Source: Alphaproteobacteria bacterium (GTDB taxonomy: Bacteria > Pseudomonadota > Alphaproteobacteria > Micavibrionales > Micavibrionaceae). From it: a stretch of 64,000 nt of DNA. Shown in pieces: positions 35,014-46,674 of this stretch. How positions within the stretch are numbered: the first letter of the stretch is position 1; every line of letters starts with the position of its first letter. The notes under the pieces were generated by a model that saw only the letters and a list, made by a program, of their open reading frames with translations, was not told the DNA's origin and did not search any database. The DNA lies in NCBI GenBank assembly GCA_030427385.1, contig JAUHWR010000001.1, positions 620,001 to 684,000 on the forward strand, in the 5' to 3' direction. Made by a program: the position numbers and the translations under genes.

Positions 35014-35087
35014 AAGATAAAAGCTCCAAATATTTAAATCTTATTAATTTTATCACATTTTTTATGAAGATAAGATTAATTTTTTTA

Positions 35088-35594
35088 TTATTCATCGGGT
35101 GTGATGTCGTGTTTTTTATAATAACGATCACATACATGGTGTAATTCTTTGATTAACACGTCACCTGCGGCGCCGCCAAATCCATAAATGCGGTTTTGAG
35201 ATATTGGAAGAAGCGCATCATAATGCACCCTGATCACATTAATGGCATCATCATCCAGAACATGAATACTTTCAAGAAAGGACAGCGCACTGGCTGCGAT
35301 TTCGGAAATGAGATGTTGGTTAAACATTGCGCCATGCGCCTTAAGTTGAACAACAGGGTAAATCATATTCGTGACTTGTTCATGTGTTCTGAACTGGCTG
35401 TTTATGGTTTTTTCAATGTCTGAGTTGATATTTTTTACATAGCTCTTCGTGTAAGATGAAAAGTCTTCGGCGCTGTTATCTATCATTTTTTGCGCTTTGG
35501 CGATCATGTCCGGTGGCAAGCCGCCTGTGCCGACTTTTTGTTTTAAAAAGTTGGGGGGCGTAATATATTTGGGTTCTTGTCTGGAAAGGCTCAT
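35088..35594 (-). CDS. Hypothetical protein paired with CheY-like regulator, 168 aa
   Basis: Function unrecognised. The protein is largely helical, beginning with a Pro-rich segment (EPKYITPPNFLKQKVG) and continuing with long amphipathic helices (MIDNSAEDFSSYTKSYVKNI, then MIYPVVQLKAHGAMFNQHLI). It ends with GFGGAAGDVLIKELHHVCDRYYKK. Its length and helical nature would fit an adaptor or phosphotransfer-like partner for the response regulator whose stop is three bases upstream of its ATG, but no conserved phospho-accepting His context is clear. The two genes are probably translated from one message. Confidence 0.65.
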   Translation of the reverse strand: MSLSRQEPKYITPPNFLKQKVGTGGLPPDMIAKAQKMIDNSAEDFSSYTKSYVKNINSDIEKTINSQFRTHEQVTNMIYPVVQLKAHGAMFNQHLISEIAASALSFLESIHVLDDDAINVIRVHYDALLPISQNRIYGFGGAAGDVLIKELHHVCDRYYKKHDITPDE

Positions 35595-35597
35595 GGT

Positions 35598-36182
35598 CTA
35601 TTCACCTTTATTTTTAATATTATCGGTAATGCTTTTTAATAAGTTATCCTGATTTTGTTTTTGCGAAGCAGGGATATTGCTGTGATCTTTTGATTCATCG
35701 CTGGCGCGTTTATATTTCCCCTCATATTCACTGTCATTCCGGCGACGTCTGTCAGGGCCAAAATATTGTTTTGTATCAACAAAGCGGCGGGGTTTTTCAA
35801 TAATATACTCAATTCGGGAATAAAGATCTTTAGCGGAAAAAGGTTTCACAACAAATTCAGTAATCCCCATATCGCGGGCATGCTCCACACGCAACCGCGA
35901 GCTGAAACCTGTCATTAAAAGGACGGGAACAAACCGGTTAGGAGAAAAGGGGTCCTTTCTAATTTTTTCAACCATTTCAATGCCGTTCATCGGTTCCATC
36001 ATCCAATCTGTTAAGATGATATCAGGATTAAATCGGCAATATTTTTCAAAGCCTTCTTTGCCATCACTTGCAATTTCAATTTGATTAAATCCAAACAACC
36101 CAAGGATTGAACGCAGGAGAGTTTGCATAGGAATAACATCGTCTACGATCAGTATTTTGGCATTTTTAAATTGATATGTCAT
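35598..36182 (-). CDS. CheY-like response regulator with basic linker tail
   Basis: The 194-residue protein has a receiver domain at residues 8-130: acidic pocket Asp14-Asp15, phosphoacceptor Asp59 in ILTDWMM, Thr in LLMTGF, and Lys in VVKPFSAKDL. After this comes YFGPDRRRRND, a motif common in alphaproteobacterial receiver proteins, and a polar tail of about 50 residues without a DNA-binding or output domain. It thus probably acts by protein contact. It is followed three bases later by a helical unknown gene. The cognate kinase is not in the window. Confidence 0.85.
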   Translation of the reverse strand: MTYQFKNAKILIVDDVIPMQTLLRSILGLFGFNQIEIASDGKEGFEKYCRFNPDIILTDWMMEPMNGIEMVEKIRKDPFSPNRFVPVLLMTGFSSRLRVEHARDMGITEFVVKPFSAKDLYSRIEYIIEKPRRFVDTKQYFGPDRRRRNDSEYEGKYKRASDESKDHSNIPASQKQNQDNLLKSITDNIKNKGE

Positions 36183-36356
36183 TTTACCGGCAATTATATA
36201 ATTTTCATTATCGTAGCCATAATGAAATAATATCTCCAGAAGTTTTATTAATATAAAAATACGCAGACCGATTCGATAGATCTATTCCCCAAAGCGCGGG
36301 CAGGGTGTAAAATAAAATTAATCAGAAAATATGCGCGGGTGTTTGAGGAGAAAAAT

Positions 36357-36788
36357 ATGAATCAAGCTCGAATAATCATGAACTACAGCACATCCCCGTC
36401 ACAGGATGATTTATTATCATTGGCACAGGATATACTGGAGACTCTTCCTGAAGAAATTTTAGATTTTTGTGAGGATATTGCCATTCAAATTGAAGAGATA
36501 GCGGATGAGACCATCGAAGAGGAATTGGACTTAGAGGATGCTTTTGATTTGCTTATGTTATATCGCAGCGGGCAAGAAATATCTCCGGGGGTTTTAAGTA
36601 AGGTTGCGAATGATGATGATGTCCTAATTATTTATCGTCGCCCTATTTTAGACACATGGTGTGAAACAGGTGAGCATTTGTCTATGATCTTACGTGATGC
36701 CATGATTTTGGAATTGGGGCGACATTTTGATTTCTCGGATGCCGAGATTAAGCATATGAGCAAAGAGCATTATCAGGGTATGTTGTAA
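36357..36788 (+). CDS. Zincin-fold (DUF1025-like) protein with lost zinc-binding histidines
   Basis: The 143-residue protein aligns with the alphaproteobacterial metallopeptidase family PF06262: acidic helical first half, IIYRRPILDTWCETGEHLSMILRD, then the catalytic helix. Where the family has HExGH followed by x-F-G-L-S-D, this protein has L118-E119-L-G-R122-H-F-D-F-S-D. Both zinc histidines are replaced (Leu, Arg) while the Glu remains, so it is probably not an active protease. GAGGAG lies 6 bases before the ATG; a GTG at 36339 gives a longer frame I did not use. Convergent with pdxH. Confidence 0.75.
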   Translation: MNQARIIMNYSTSPSQDDLLSLAQDILETLPEEILDFCEDIAIQIEEIADETIEEELDLEDAFDLLMLYRSGQEISPGVLSKVANDDDVLIIYRRPILDTWCETGEHLSMILRDAMILELGRHFDFSDAEIKHMSKEHYQGML

Positions 36789-36796
36789 AATATTAC

Positions 36797-37405
36797 TTAA
36801 GGGTAAAGCATGTCTCTTTCCCAGTCTCCGTTTGATTGTAATTTATATATGCAACGGCGATGTAAGCGATGTGTTTCATTGATCCAAAATTCTATTTTTT
36901 GTGGCGTAACACGGTAACCATTCCAATAGTCAGGACGGGGGATCATCTCACACCCTTCAAACTTTTTCTTAAATTCGGTAAATCGTTGATCAAAAACTTC
37001 GCGGTGTGAAAGTGGGCGAGATTGCTGGGAAGCCCATGCCCCAATCTGGCTATCGGGGTGGCGGCTATTAAAGTAAATATCGGCCTGCTCGGCGGAGATA
37101 CATTCGACCATGCCTTGAATGCGTACTTGTTTTCTTAAAGATTTCCAATATAGACATAGGGCGGCTTTCATATTTGCGGCAAGCTCACGTCCTTTTTGAC
37201 TTTCGGAATTTGTATAGAAAATAAAACCATTTTTATCATATCCTTTTAGCAAAACCATGCGTGAATTGGGCATGTTTTCTGGTCCAATCGTAGATAAACA
37301 CATTGCGTTAGGATCATTTGGTTCATTCTTTTCTGCGTCTTGCATCCATAAATGGAACAAATTATGAGGATCATTTGGCCATTCATCCGCAGAATTATAG
37401 GGCAT
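36797..37405 (-). CDS. pdxH: Pyridoxamine 5'-phosphate oxidase
   Basis: PdxH oxidises pyridoxamine or pyridoxine 5'-phosphate to PLP with FMN. The 202-residue protein contains the FMN-binding split-barrel pattern CLSTIGPENMPNSRMVLLKG, YWKSLRKQVRIQG, the SDSQIGAWASQQS-like segment (RHPDSQIGAWASQQSRPL) and the C-terminal RVTPQKIEFWINETHRLHRR. It ends in LYP like typical PdxH (LxP). The length fits the family. It has its own promoter region upstream and no operon partner. Confidence 0.95.
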   Translation of the reverse strand: MPYNSADEWPNDPHNLFHLWMQDAEKNEPNDPNAMCLSTIGPENMPNSRMVLLKGYDKNGFIFYTNSESQKGRELAANMKAALCLYWKSLRKQVRIQGMVECISAEQADIYFNSRHPDSQIGAWASQQSRPLSHREVFDQRFTEFKKKFEGCEMIPRPDYWNGYRVTPQKIEFWINETHRLHRRCIYKLQSNGDWERDMLYP

Positions 37406-37517
37406 GTCAGTTCCTTATGTAATGGTTTGAAATGAATTTTTACTGGATTTAAAAAATAAGTCTACTATGTTAATTTATAATCAGTCGCACTAAGCGCAAG
37501 ATCGAAAGGAAAAAAAT

Positions 37518-38000
37518 ATGCGTCATATGATATTAACAGCTCTGGTTGCAGCATCATTCGGCCTTGCCGCTTGTTCAACAGATATGCAATCTTATAATAA
37601 TAAACAAACTGGTGGGGCCGTTCTTGGCGCTGTCGCCGGTGGACTTTTGGGTTCAAATGTGGGCGGTGGTAAAGGCCAATTGGTCGCAACTGGCGTTGGC
37701 ACATTGCTCGGTGCTCTTGTGGGCAGCTCAATCGGTCAATCTTTGGATCGTGCAGATATGGTTTATGCACAGCAAGCAAACGCACAGGCTCATTCTGCAC
37801 CAATCGGAAAAAGCGTTAGCTGGCAAAATCCACAAACTGGGCATAGAGGATCTGTAACACCAGTTGATGACTACAGAACATCAAGCGGTCGTTATTGTCG
37901 TGAATACCAGCAGACTATTTATATTGATGGACAAGCGCAAACAGGTTATGGCACAGCTTGCCAAAATGCTGATGGGACTTGGCAGTTAGTCAATTCTTAA
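37518..38000 (+). CDS. 17-kDa surface-antigen-like glycine-zipper lipoprotein
   Basis: The 160-residue product has a signal peptide and a lipobox FGLAAC (Cys19). A glycine-zipper two-helix region, GGAVLGAVAGGLLGSNVGGG and GTLLGALVGSSIGQSLD, follows. The C-terminal beta domain (WQNPQTGHRGSVTPVDDYRT, SGRYCREYQQTIYIDGQAQ) is as in the Rickettsia 17-kDa surface antigen family. It is thus an outer-membrane lipoprotein. GAAAGGA precedes the ATG by 9 bases, and a rho-independent terminator lies 25 bases after the stop, so it is monocistronic and probably well expressed. Confidence 0.88.
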   Translation: MRHMILTALVAASFGLAACSTDMQSYNNKQTGGAVLGAVAGGLLGSNVGGGKGQLVATGVGTLLGALVGSSIGQSLDRADMVYAQQANAQAHSAPIGKSVSWQNPQTGHRGSVTPVDDYRTSSGRYCREYQQTIYIDGQAQTGYGTACQNADGTWQLVNS

Positions 38001-38024
38001 AATTCAGAAATATTATTAATTTTT

Positions 38025-38052
38025 AAAGAGCCCATAAGGGCTCTTTTTTTAT
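38025..38052 (+). terminator. Rho-independent terminator of lipoprotein gene
   Basis: A 9-bp perfect stem (38025-38033 with 38038-38046), a 4-base loop and a T run. The next gene converges from the right 3-10 bases later, so it may serve both sides. Confidence 0.85.
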
Positions 38053-38054
38053 AT

Positions 38055-39533
38055 CTAATGTCTTACGATGCTATCTTGCAGATCATTAGGATCGCTATAT
38101 TCTGCGCCGTTATTATTGTGTTGTTCTTCATCGTATGTTCCATCAAAGAAAGGGGCAAAAGACTTTTGATTAATTTTGTTCTTTCTAAGTGATTTAAGAA
38201 CAGATTCGGAAATGGCCTTATATTTTGGATTGTTTTCCAAAAATATAATAAAATCACGATCAGAGAATTCTGCGCGTTCTTTTTTAAAGATGAGAATATC
38301 TTCACTTAATTCTTTAAGTTTATCCAGATTAATAAGCTGTAGCGAATTTTTAAAAAACTCTCTTGTTGTTTGTGTCGGCGGGAGCTTAGCCTTCAATGAT
38401 TTTTCAAAAATTGTAGCCGCATCTTGCAGCGCGACGGCACACCATCCCATAAACTGACCTTTTTTTAGTTTTCCGTTTTGCTCATCCGCTTTATCAATAA
38501 AGGGTTGAATGGAGTTTTCAAAAATAGCGCGTGTCAGCAAGCTTTCAAATGTATCTTCAATTAAATCCTTATGTATTGCGGCATTTTCTTTTTCGCTCCT
38601 AAAGGGATTGTAATAACCATTGCTATCATCGGGTGATACAGGCTTAATATTTGTTAAAGCTGAAATTTGAACGCCGAGTTTTTTGGATTCGATATCATCA
38701 TTTCGATCAACAGCTATAGAGAGTATGACTTCCCCTGGAAAGCCGCGCCATGCCATGTCATGCGCGTAATGAGCAAACGTCTTCCAAACCTGTAGTTTAT
38801 TTTTATTCATAGTCTGTAAGGTGACTTTAGATGCTGCCCAGACTTGCTCCATAAGAGGTATAGAAATTTTCTTTCTGTTTGAGAGCTGGTTATACATATG
38901 CTTTGTTTGATCCAAAGTCATAATAAAGGGGTAATTTTCGGGTTTGAAGCTAGAATTTATGGAGATTACGCTTTGCGCTCGTCTTTGAGCTAAGTCCAAA
39001 ATCTTGTCTTCTTTATTAATAAGGCTGTAAGTTAAGGCAGAAAAAATATCTGCTTGCAAATTATTGCCTAATATTCGTAAGCCTTTGGGGGACGGTATCA
39101 ATAAACGGTTATTATGATTATTTTTTTCTTTATTGGTATTATTCTTAAAAGCGTTGCAAGCGTTCCAAGCCAAACGATACAAATCCATCTCTAATTCATA
39201 TGCACTTGTATAGAGATCTCTATTTAATGTTATAAAGCTGATGAGTAATCTTTTTTTGAATAATCCGCCAAAAATACGTTTATAGGTTTCAATCGTTCCT
39301 AGAAATTCGGATTGAGTGTCGTTTCTTTCTTCCTTAATCCATGGCGATAGCAATTTATTAAGTGTAGGGGCGATATCTTCGCTCATATAGCCTTTGCGTA
39401 AGCTCTGACAGGCTAATTTCCGTTTTCCCGTATGATGGATAATACATACCAATTCCAAGGAGCGGTCGAATGCCAATAGCTGTTTTTGAACCTTTTCTAT
39501 GATAAAGTTCATCTCTTTGGTTTGAAGAGACAT
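38055..39533 (-). CDS. Hypothetical protein, 492 aa
   Basis: I do not recognise a family. The protein is soluble, Lys/Asn-rich and mostly helical, with no signal peptide, no membrane segment and no nucleotide-binding motif. Segments with a fixed look are ELVCIIHHTGKRKLACQSLR near the start and HDMAWRGFPGEVILSIAV in the middle. AGGA lies 9 bases before the ATG. It is a single gene between the 17-kDa-like lipoprotein and fabI, opposite in strand to both. Base composition is slightly more AT-rich than its neighbours, so lineage-specific acquisition is possible but not shown. Confidence 0.65.
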   Translation of the reverse strand: MSLQTKEMNFIIEKVQKQLLAFDRSLELVCIIHHTGKRKLACQSLRKGYMSEDIAPTLNKLLSPWIKEERNDTQSEFLGTIETYKRIFGGLFKKRLLISFITLNRDLYTSAYELEMDLYRLAWNACNAFKNNTNKEKNNHNNRLLIPSPKGLRILGNNLQADIFSALTYSLINKEDKILDLAQRRAQSVISINSSFKPENYPFIMTLDQTKHMYNQLSNRKKISIPLMEQVWAASKVTLQTMNKNKLQVWKTFAHYAHDMAWRGFPGEVILSIAVDRNDDIESKKLGVQISALTNIKPVSPDDSNGYYNPFRSEKENAAIHKDLIEDTFESLLTRAIFENSIQPFIDKADEQNGKLKKGQFMGWCAVALQDAATIFEKSLKAKLPPTQTTREFFKNSLQLINLDKLKELSEDILIFKKERAEFSDRDFIIFLENNPKYKAISESVLKSLRKNKINQKSFAPFFDGTYDEEQHNNNGAEYSDPNDLQDSIVRH

Positions 39534-39705
39534 GATCGTCGTTCCTGTTTTAGGTTTTATATTCTTTATTTTACAGGCATTAGGTTAAGAAACATTGTGA
39601 TTTTCATAAACTTTAAATAAAATTTTAGATAAATTTTATCTTTAACTATCATCTGGACGAATGACACAAAATATGTAGGATAGAGCCATAATAAAGGAAA
39701 AGAGT

Positions 39706-40536
39706 ATGACGGATTTAATGAAAGGCAAAAAAGGTTTAGTGATGGGGGTCGCAAATGACCGATCTATTGCGTGGGGAATTGCAAAAGCTCTGGCGGAGCA
39801 TGGTGCTGAATTGGCATTTACCTATCAAGGCGATGCATTAGAAAAGCGGGTTCGCCCGTTGGCGGAAAGCATTGGATCTAAAGTAATCGTATCATGCGAT
39901 GTGACTAATGAAGATAGTATTGATGAGACCTTTAATACTATTGAGAAAGAATTTGGAAAAGTGGATTTTCTGGTTCATGCCATTGCCTTTTCAGATAAAG
40001 CGGAGTTGGACGGTCTTTATTTGGATACGTCGCGTGATAATTTCTTAAAAACTATGGATATCTCTGTCTTTTCATTTACATCCGTATGCAAGAGGGCCGT
40101 GCCTCTTATGAAGGATGGCGGTAGTTTATTAACCCTTAGCTATTATGGTGCAGAACGCGTTATGCCTCATTATAATGTGATGGGCGTTGCGAAGGCAGCA
40201 TTAGAGGCGTCGGTGCGTTATTTGGCATCGGACTTGGGGCCAAAAGGAATTACAGTTAATGCGATTTCTGCAGGGCCAATTAAAACTCTTGCTGCAAGTG
40301 GCATAGGGGATTTCCGATTTATTCTTAAATGGAATGAATATAATGCGCCCTTACGTAGGAACGTAACGATTGATGATGTCGGTAATGCAGGATTATTCCT
40401 GCTGTCTGATTTAGGGGCAGGTGTTACCGGTGAAGTCATGCACGTTGATGCTGGCTATCATACTGTTGGTATGGTTGCGGTGGACAAGGTAGAGGAAACA
40501 GCTGAGCTATTGCAGTCTATGATTGGTAAATCATAA
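39706..40536 (+). CDS. fabI: Enoyl-[acyl-carrier-protein] reductase (NADH) FabI
   Basis: FabI reduces trans-2-enoyl-ACP in the last step of the fatty-acid elongation cycle. The 276-residue SDR protein has the FabI-type cofactor loop LVMGVANDRSIAWGIAKAL, the substrate-loop motif VHAIAFSDKAELDG, and the catalytic Tyr-x6-Lys in YNVMGVAK. The C-terminal GAGVTGEVMHVDAGYHTVGM region is conserved. A GGAAAAG ribosome site precedes the ATG by 6 bases. It stands alone. Confidence 0.96.
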   Translation: MTDLMKGKKGLVMGVANDRSIAWGIAKALAEHGAELAFTYQGDALEKRVRPLAESIGSKVIVSCDVTNEDSIDETFNTIEKEFGKVDFLVHAIAFSDKAELDGLYLDTSRDNFLKTMDISVFSFTSVCKRAVPLMKDGGSLLTLSYYGAERVMPHYNVMGVAKAALEASVRYLASDLGPKGITVNAISAGPIKTLAASGIGDFRFILKWNEYNAPLRRNVTIDDVGNAGLFLLSDLGAGVTGEVMHVDAGYHTVGMVAVDKVEETAELLQSMIGKS

Positions 40537-40549
40537 TAGGCTTTTTATA

Positions 40550-41626
40550 TTAAATTTGTTTCAGTTTCTTTCTGGCGGGGTTTTCAATCAGATGAAAGCA
40601 GGCGGCAGAGAGGGCGGTAGCCATAATAACCATGAAAATCAAATAAACTCTAATGATCATTTGATCTGATACAGGGTCCAATTCTTCGAAATTATCCCGC
40701 CACATGGCGTCAAAGATTTCGGATATGGGGGCGTGCATTATGTATGTCGAGTATGAAATGGTGCCTAAATAGATTAGCGGACGAGAGGAGAAGAACTTCA
40801 ATACGTCTTTCTTCACATAAATTAAAAAAAGAATTATAAATGGTAGAATAGGGTATATGCCCAAAAGCGGCAGTTCCAAAAACAAGGCACACAGTAGTAA
40901 AATAATAGTCCCTATAAACCAAAAATCAGATGATGTTTCCTGGAAAATAAGTTTATTTTTGTAAAGCTTATGTATGTATATGCCAGTTATAAAACAAATC
41001 ATAACTCGAAAAATAACTCCTGATCCGTAATGCCAATCCGTATGTCCGAATACCGTGTAATTTATTCCATAAATTACGGGGAGAAATAAGAGGATCATAA
41101 AATACGGCAGGCGCGTTTTGAAGTTTGGCAGCCATTTATTTAATAAAGGAAAAGTGACGTAAGCGAAAAATTCTGCGCTGACAGCGGCTGCAGGCATGTT
41201 AATAGAGGGGTGAGCTAAAAAATTGAGCAAAGTTACATTTAAAAAAGCAATAGAGGGGCTGATATCGTGCTCGGTTCTCCAAATTCCGAGATAAAAAGAT
41301 ACTATCAAAAGCAGGCTAGCAAATAAGTAAAGCGGATAGATGCGCGCCATTCTGTTCCAAAGATATTTCTTGATGCTGTCAAGAGAGTGATTTTCTAAGT
41401 TTAGTTTAGACGAATAGGCATAGGAGATAATAAAGCCGCTGAGGAGGAAAAATAGGTCAACGGCAAAGTGCCCCCAGCTTATGATATTTGTCAAAGCGCC
41501 CCAATCGGTTTTATGACTGAATGTTGGCAAGTAAGAGAAGGGTTGATTGATTAGTCCATAAGAATAATGAAGTAATAAGACCCATAATGCTAAAATACCA
41601 CGTAAACCGGTCAGATGATTTAGCAC
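40550..41626 (-). CDS. Acyltransferase-3 family membrane protein (OafA-like)
   Basis: The 358-residue protein has about ten membrane helices and begins with the family motif NHLTGLRGILALWVLLLHYS, with the conserved His in the first helix region. The second motif FFLLSGFIISYAYSS is typical of OafA/acyltransferase-3 enzymes. These O-acetylate (or otherwise acylate) surface polysaccharides or peptidoglycan at the inner membrane; the substrate here is unknown. It starts one base after the ftsA stop, so it is read from the ftsA message. Confidence 0.88.
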   Translation of the reverse strand: MLNHLTGLRGILALWVLLLHYSYGLINQPFSYLPTFSHKTDWGALTNIISWGHFAVDLFFLLSGFIISYAYSSKLNLENHSLDSIKKYLWNRMARIYPLYLFASLLLIVSFYLGIWRTEHDISPSIAFLNVTLLNFLAHPSINMPAAAVSAEFFAYVTFPLLNKWLPNFKTRLPYFMILLFLPVIYGINYTVFGHTDWHYGSGVIFRVMICFITGIYIHKLYKNKLIFQETSSDFWFIGTIILLLCALFLELPLLGIYPILPFIILFLIYVKKDVLKFFSSRPLIYLGTISYSTYIMHAPISEIFDAMWRDNFEELDPVSDQMIIRVYLIFMVIMATALSAACFHLIENPARKKLKQI

Positions 41627-41627
41627 G

Positions 41628-42908
41628 TCACCAGTTTTCCTTTAGCCAAACTTTGAACTTCTCCATTATTGATAGGTCTTCAGATGAATTGGAGATGTTT
41701 GATGGGATTTCATGGCTGCGTTCCGCAAGGTAAGTTAACAACCCGGTGGTAGTCGCAAAATCAGGGCCTTGCATAGTTTCGGGTAAGCTGTTTGTACGGA
41801 TTGGGCGCCCTAGACGCACTTGTTTGTCCAGTATATTTTGCGAAATATCACGTAGGCCGGGTATTTGGCTTGCGCCGCCGGTAAGGACAATGCGTCGACC
41901 TGCGAGGGGGCCAAGGCCGCTATCATTAAGTTTCGCACGAACCATTTCAAATATTTCCTCAAGGCGAGGTTGAATAATGCCCACTAATAAGGATCGGGGG
42001 ATGTGACGATGATTTGTGATGTTATCCTCACCAATTTGCGGAACATCAATCATTTCATTATCATCGCTCATTGTTGCCATCGCACTGCCATAAAGGGTTT
42101 TTAAGCGTTCCGCATGACTTAGGGAGGTTGTTAACCCTCTGGCGATGTCGGATGTTACATGTTTGCCGCCAATAGGAATGGAATCAATGTAAATCAGTTT
42201 TTTACCGGCAAAGACCGCAATGGATGTTGTGCCGCCGCCCATATCAATGACCGTGCTACCTAATTCCATTTCATCTTCAACGAGCGTAGACAGTCCCGCC
42301 GCATAGGCGCTGTGACAGAAGCTGATAATGTCGAGATGGCTACGTTCAACGCAGGTACTCATATTTTTTATCGCATTTTGTGCGGCGGTAATGATATTCA
42401 CATCCAAATGTAATGATTCGCCGACCATGCCAATGGGTTCTTGTATCCCCCCATGTCCATCAATGTTACAAGAGGCCGCAATGCTATGGATTAGAACATC
42501 ACCGGGATACTTATTGATGGCTTTTTGTTGTGCGCGAGCAAGTGCACGGTACATATCTGTTTCAGTCACTTCATGGCCGGAGATATTAATATCAATTTGC
42601 TCAATTTGTTGTTTGGCATGGGCGGGCGGTAGATTGATAACAACATCGCGCAATGGATAGCCCTTTAGCGTTTTAGCGGCCATATTCTCCGCAGTATGCA
42701 CGGTATGGCGAATCACATTTTCTACAGCTTTTAAATCTGTGATGGTGCCGCTTTTGATGCCGGAGGAGGCATGATGCCCGACCCCGACAATTTCCATCGT
42801 TCCTTGATCATCACTGATGATGGCAATCAGACAGGCGATTTTGGAGCTTCCGATATCCAATGCCGCAACGGTGGAGCCTTTTGCGCGATGTTTTAATTTT
42901 GATTTCAT
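41628..42908 (-). CDS. ftsA: Cell division protein FtsA
   Basis: FtsA is the actin-like membrane anchor of the Z ring. The 426-residue protein has the ATPase motifs VAALDIGSSKIACLIA at the start, ENMAAKTLKGYPL, the phosphate-2 region STVIDMGGGTTSIAVF, and the adenosine region RIVLTGGASQIPGL. The last residues, MEKFKVWLKENW, are the amphipathic membrane-targeting helix. It is detached from ftsZ (at 0-1.7 kb) and from ftsQ (absent), and is followed by an acyltransferase gene. Divergent from ligA across a 216-base region with a large dyad. Confidence 0.95.
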   Translation of the reverse strand: MKSKLKHRAKGSTVAALDIGSSKIACLIAIISDDQGTMEIVGVGHHASSGIKSGTITDLKAVENVIRHTVHTAENMAAKTLKGYPLRDVVINLPPAHAKQQIEQIDINISGHEVTETDMYRALARAQQKAINKYPGDVLIHSIAASCNIDGHGGIQEPIGMVGESLHLDVNIITAAQNAIKNMSTCVERSHLDIISFCHSAYAAGLSTLVEDEMELGSTVIDMGGGTTSIAVFAGKKLIYIDSIPIGGKHVTSDIARGLTTSLSHAERLKTLYGSAMATMSDDNEMIDVPQIGEDNITNHRHIPRSLLVGIIQPRLEEIFEMVRAKLNDSGLGPLAGRRIVLTGGASQIPGLRDISQNILDKQVRLGRPIRTNSLPETMQGPDFATTTGLLTYLAERSHEIPSNISNSSEDLSIMEKFKVWLKENW

Positions 42909-42920
42909 AAGCTGTTTTTA

Positions 42921-42971
42921 TAATATAATTTACTGAAGTATGAAATATGTACTTCCTTAAGGATTATATTA
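42921..42971. promoter_or_regulatory. Dyad-symmetric element between ftsA and ligA
   Basis: GAAGTA (42935-42940) and TACTTC (42950-42955) face each other across 9 bases, flanked further out by TAATATAA (42921-42928) and TTATATTA (42964-42971), with a one-base offset. It lies 13-63 bases upstream of the ftsA start, so an operator or an mRNA hairpin is possible. Confidence 0.4.
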
Positions 42972-43115
42972 GAAAAAGACACATATAAAAAGACAAATAG
43001 AGGAAGATTTAGAGTGAGAGAGTGAAAGTTGTTTTCTTGCGATCATAATCAAGGTGATGCTGATTTTAATTTGTAATTGTCGACTCTGACTTGACTGGTT
43101 TTTTACTTCTTTTAA

Positions 43116-46323
<3,208 letters not shown>

Positions 46324-46425
46324 TAATAGTTATCATAAATCATGAGTCTTAGGGAAAACAAGTTTTGAACATCAAAAAATTCTTATATTCCCCATAAATA
46401 TGTGCTGCAGCGCAAACAAAGATGT

Positions 46426-46656
46426 TTATGATTTTAGTAAATGGAGCCTGTCGAGGGCTGTTTGTATACGAAGGGGATAGTCGCGACGCTCTACGAACAT
46501 TCCGCCTCCAGTATTCCGAGTCATTGATTTTTCGAGAGCTAATTTCAGGTTTTGCGCGATATCAATATCTTTTTGCTCGATCGCAAGCTCCAAAGCATAA
46601 AGGATTCGGTCGCTCATTCGTTCGTGATCAAGATTTTTATCAAATATATTAGGCAT
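46426..46656 (-). CDS. Small conserved-looking protein, 76 aa
   Basis: The product is a short, charged helical protein without signal peptide or membrane segment, containing DHERMSDRILYALELAIEQK and GGMFVERRDYPLR. I recognise no named family. It lies between two alpha/beta-hydrolase genes; its ATG is 18 bases after the stop of the upstream hydrolase on the same strand, so it is likely co-transcribed. The ribosome site is weak. Coding is supported by position and by plausible amino-acid composition only. Confidence 0.5.
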   Translation of the reverse strand: MPNIFDKNLDHERMSDRILYALELAIEQKDIDIAQNLKLALEKSMTRNTGGGMFVERRDYPLRIQTALDRLHLLKS

Positions 46657-46674
46657 GTTTAATATAGTAAGGGA

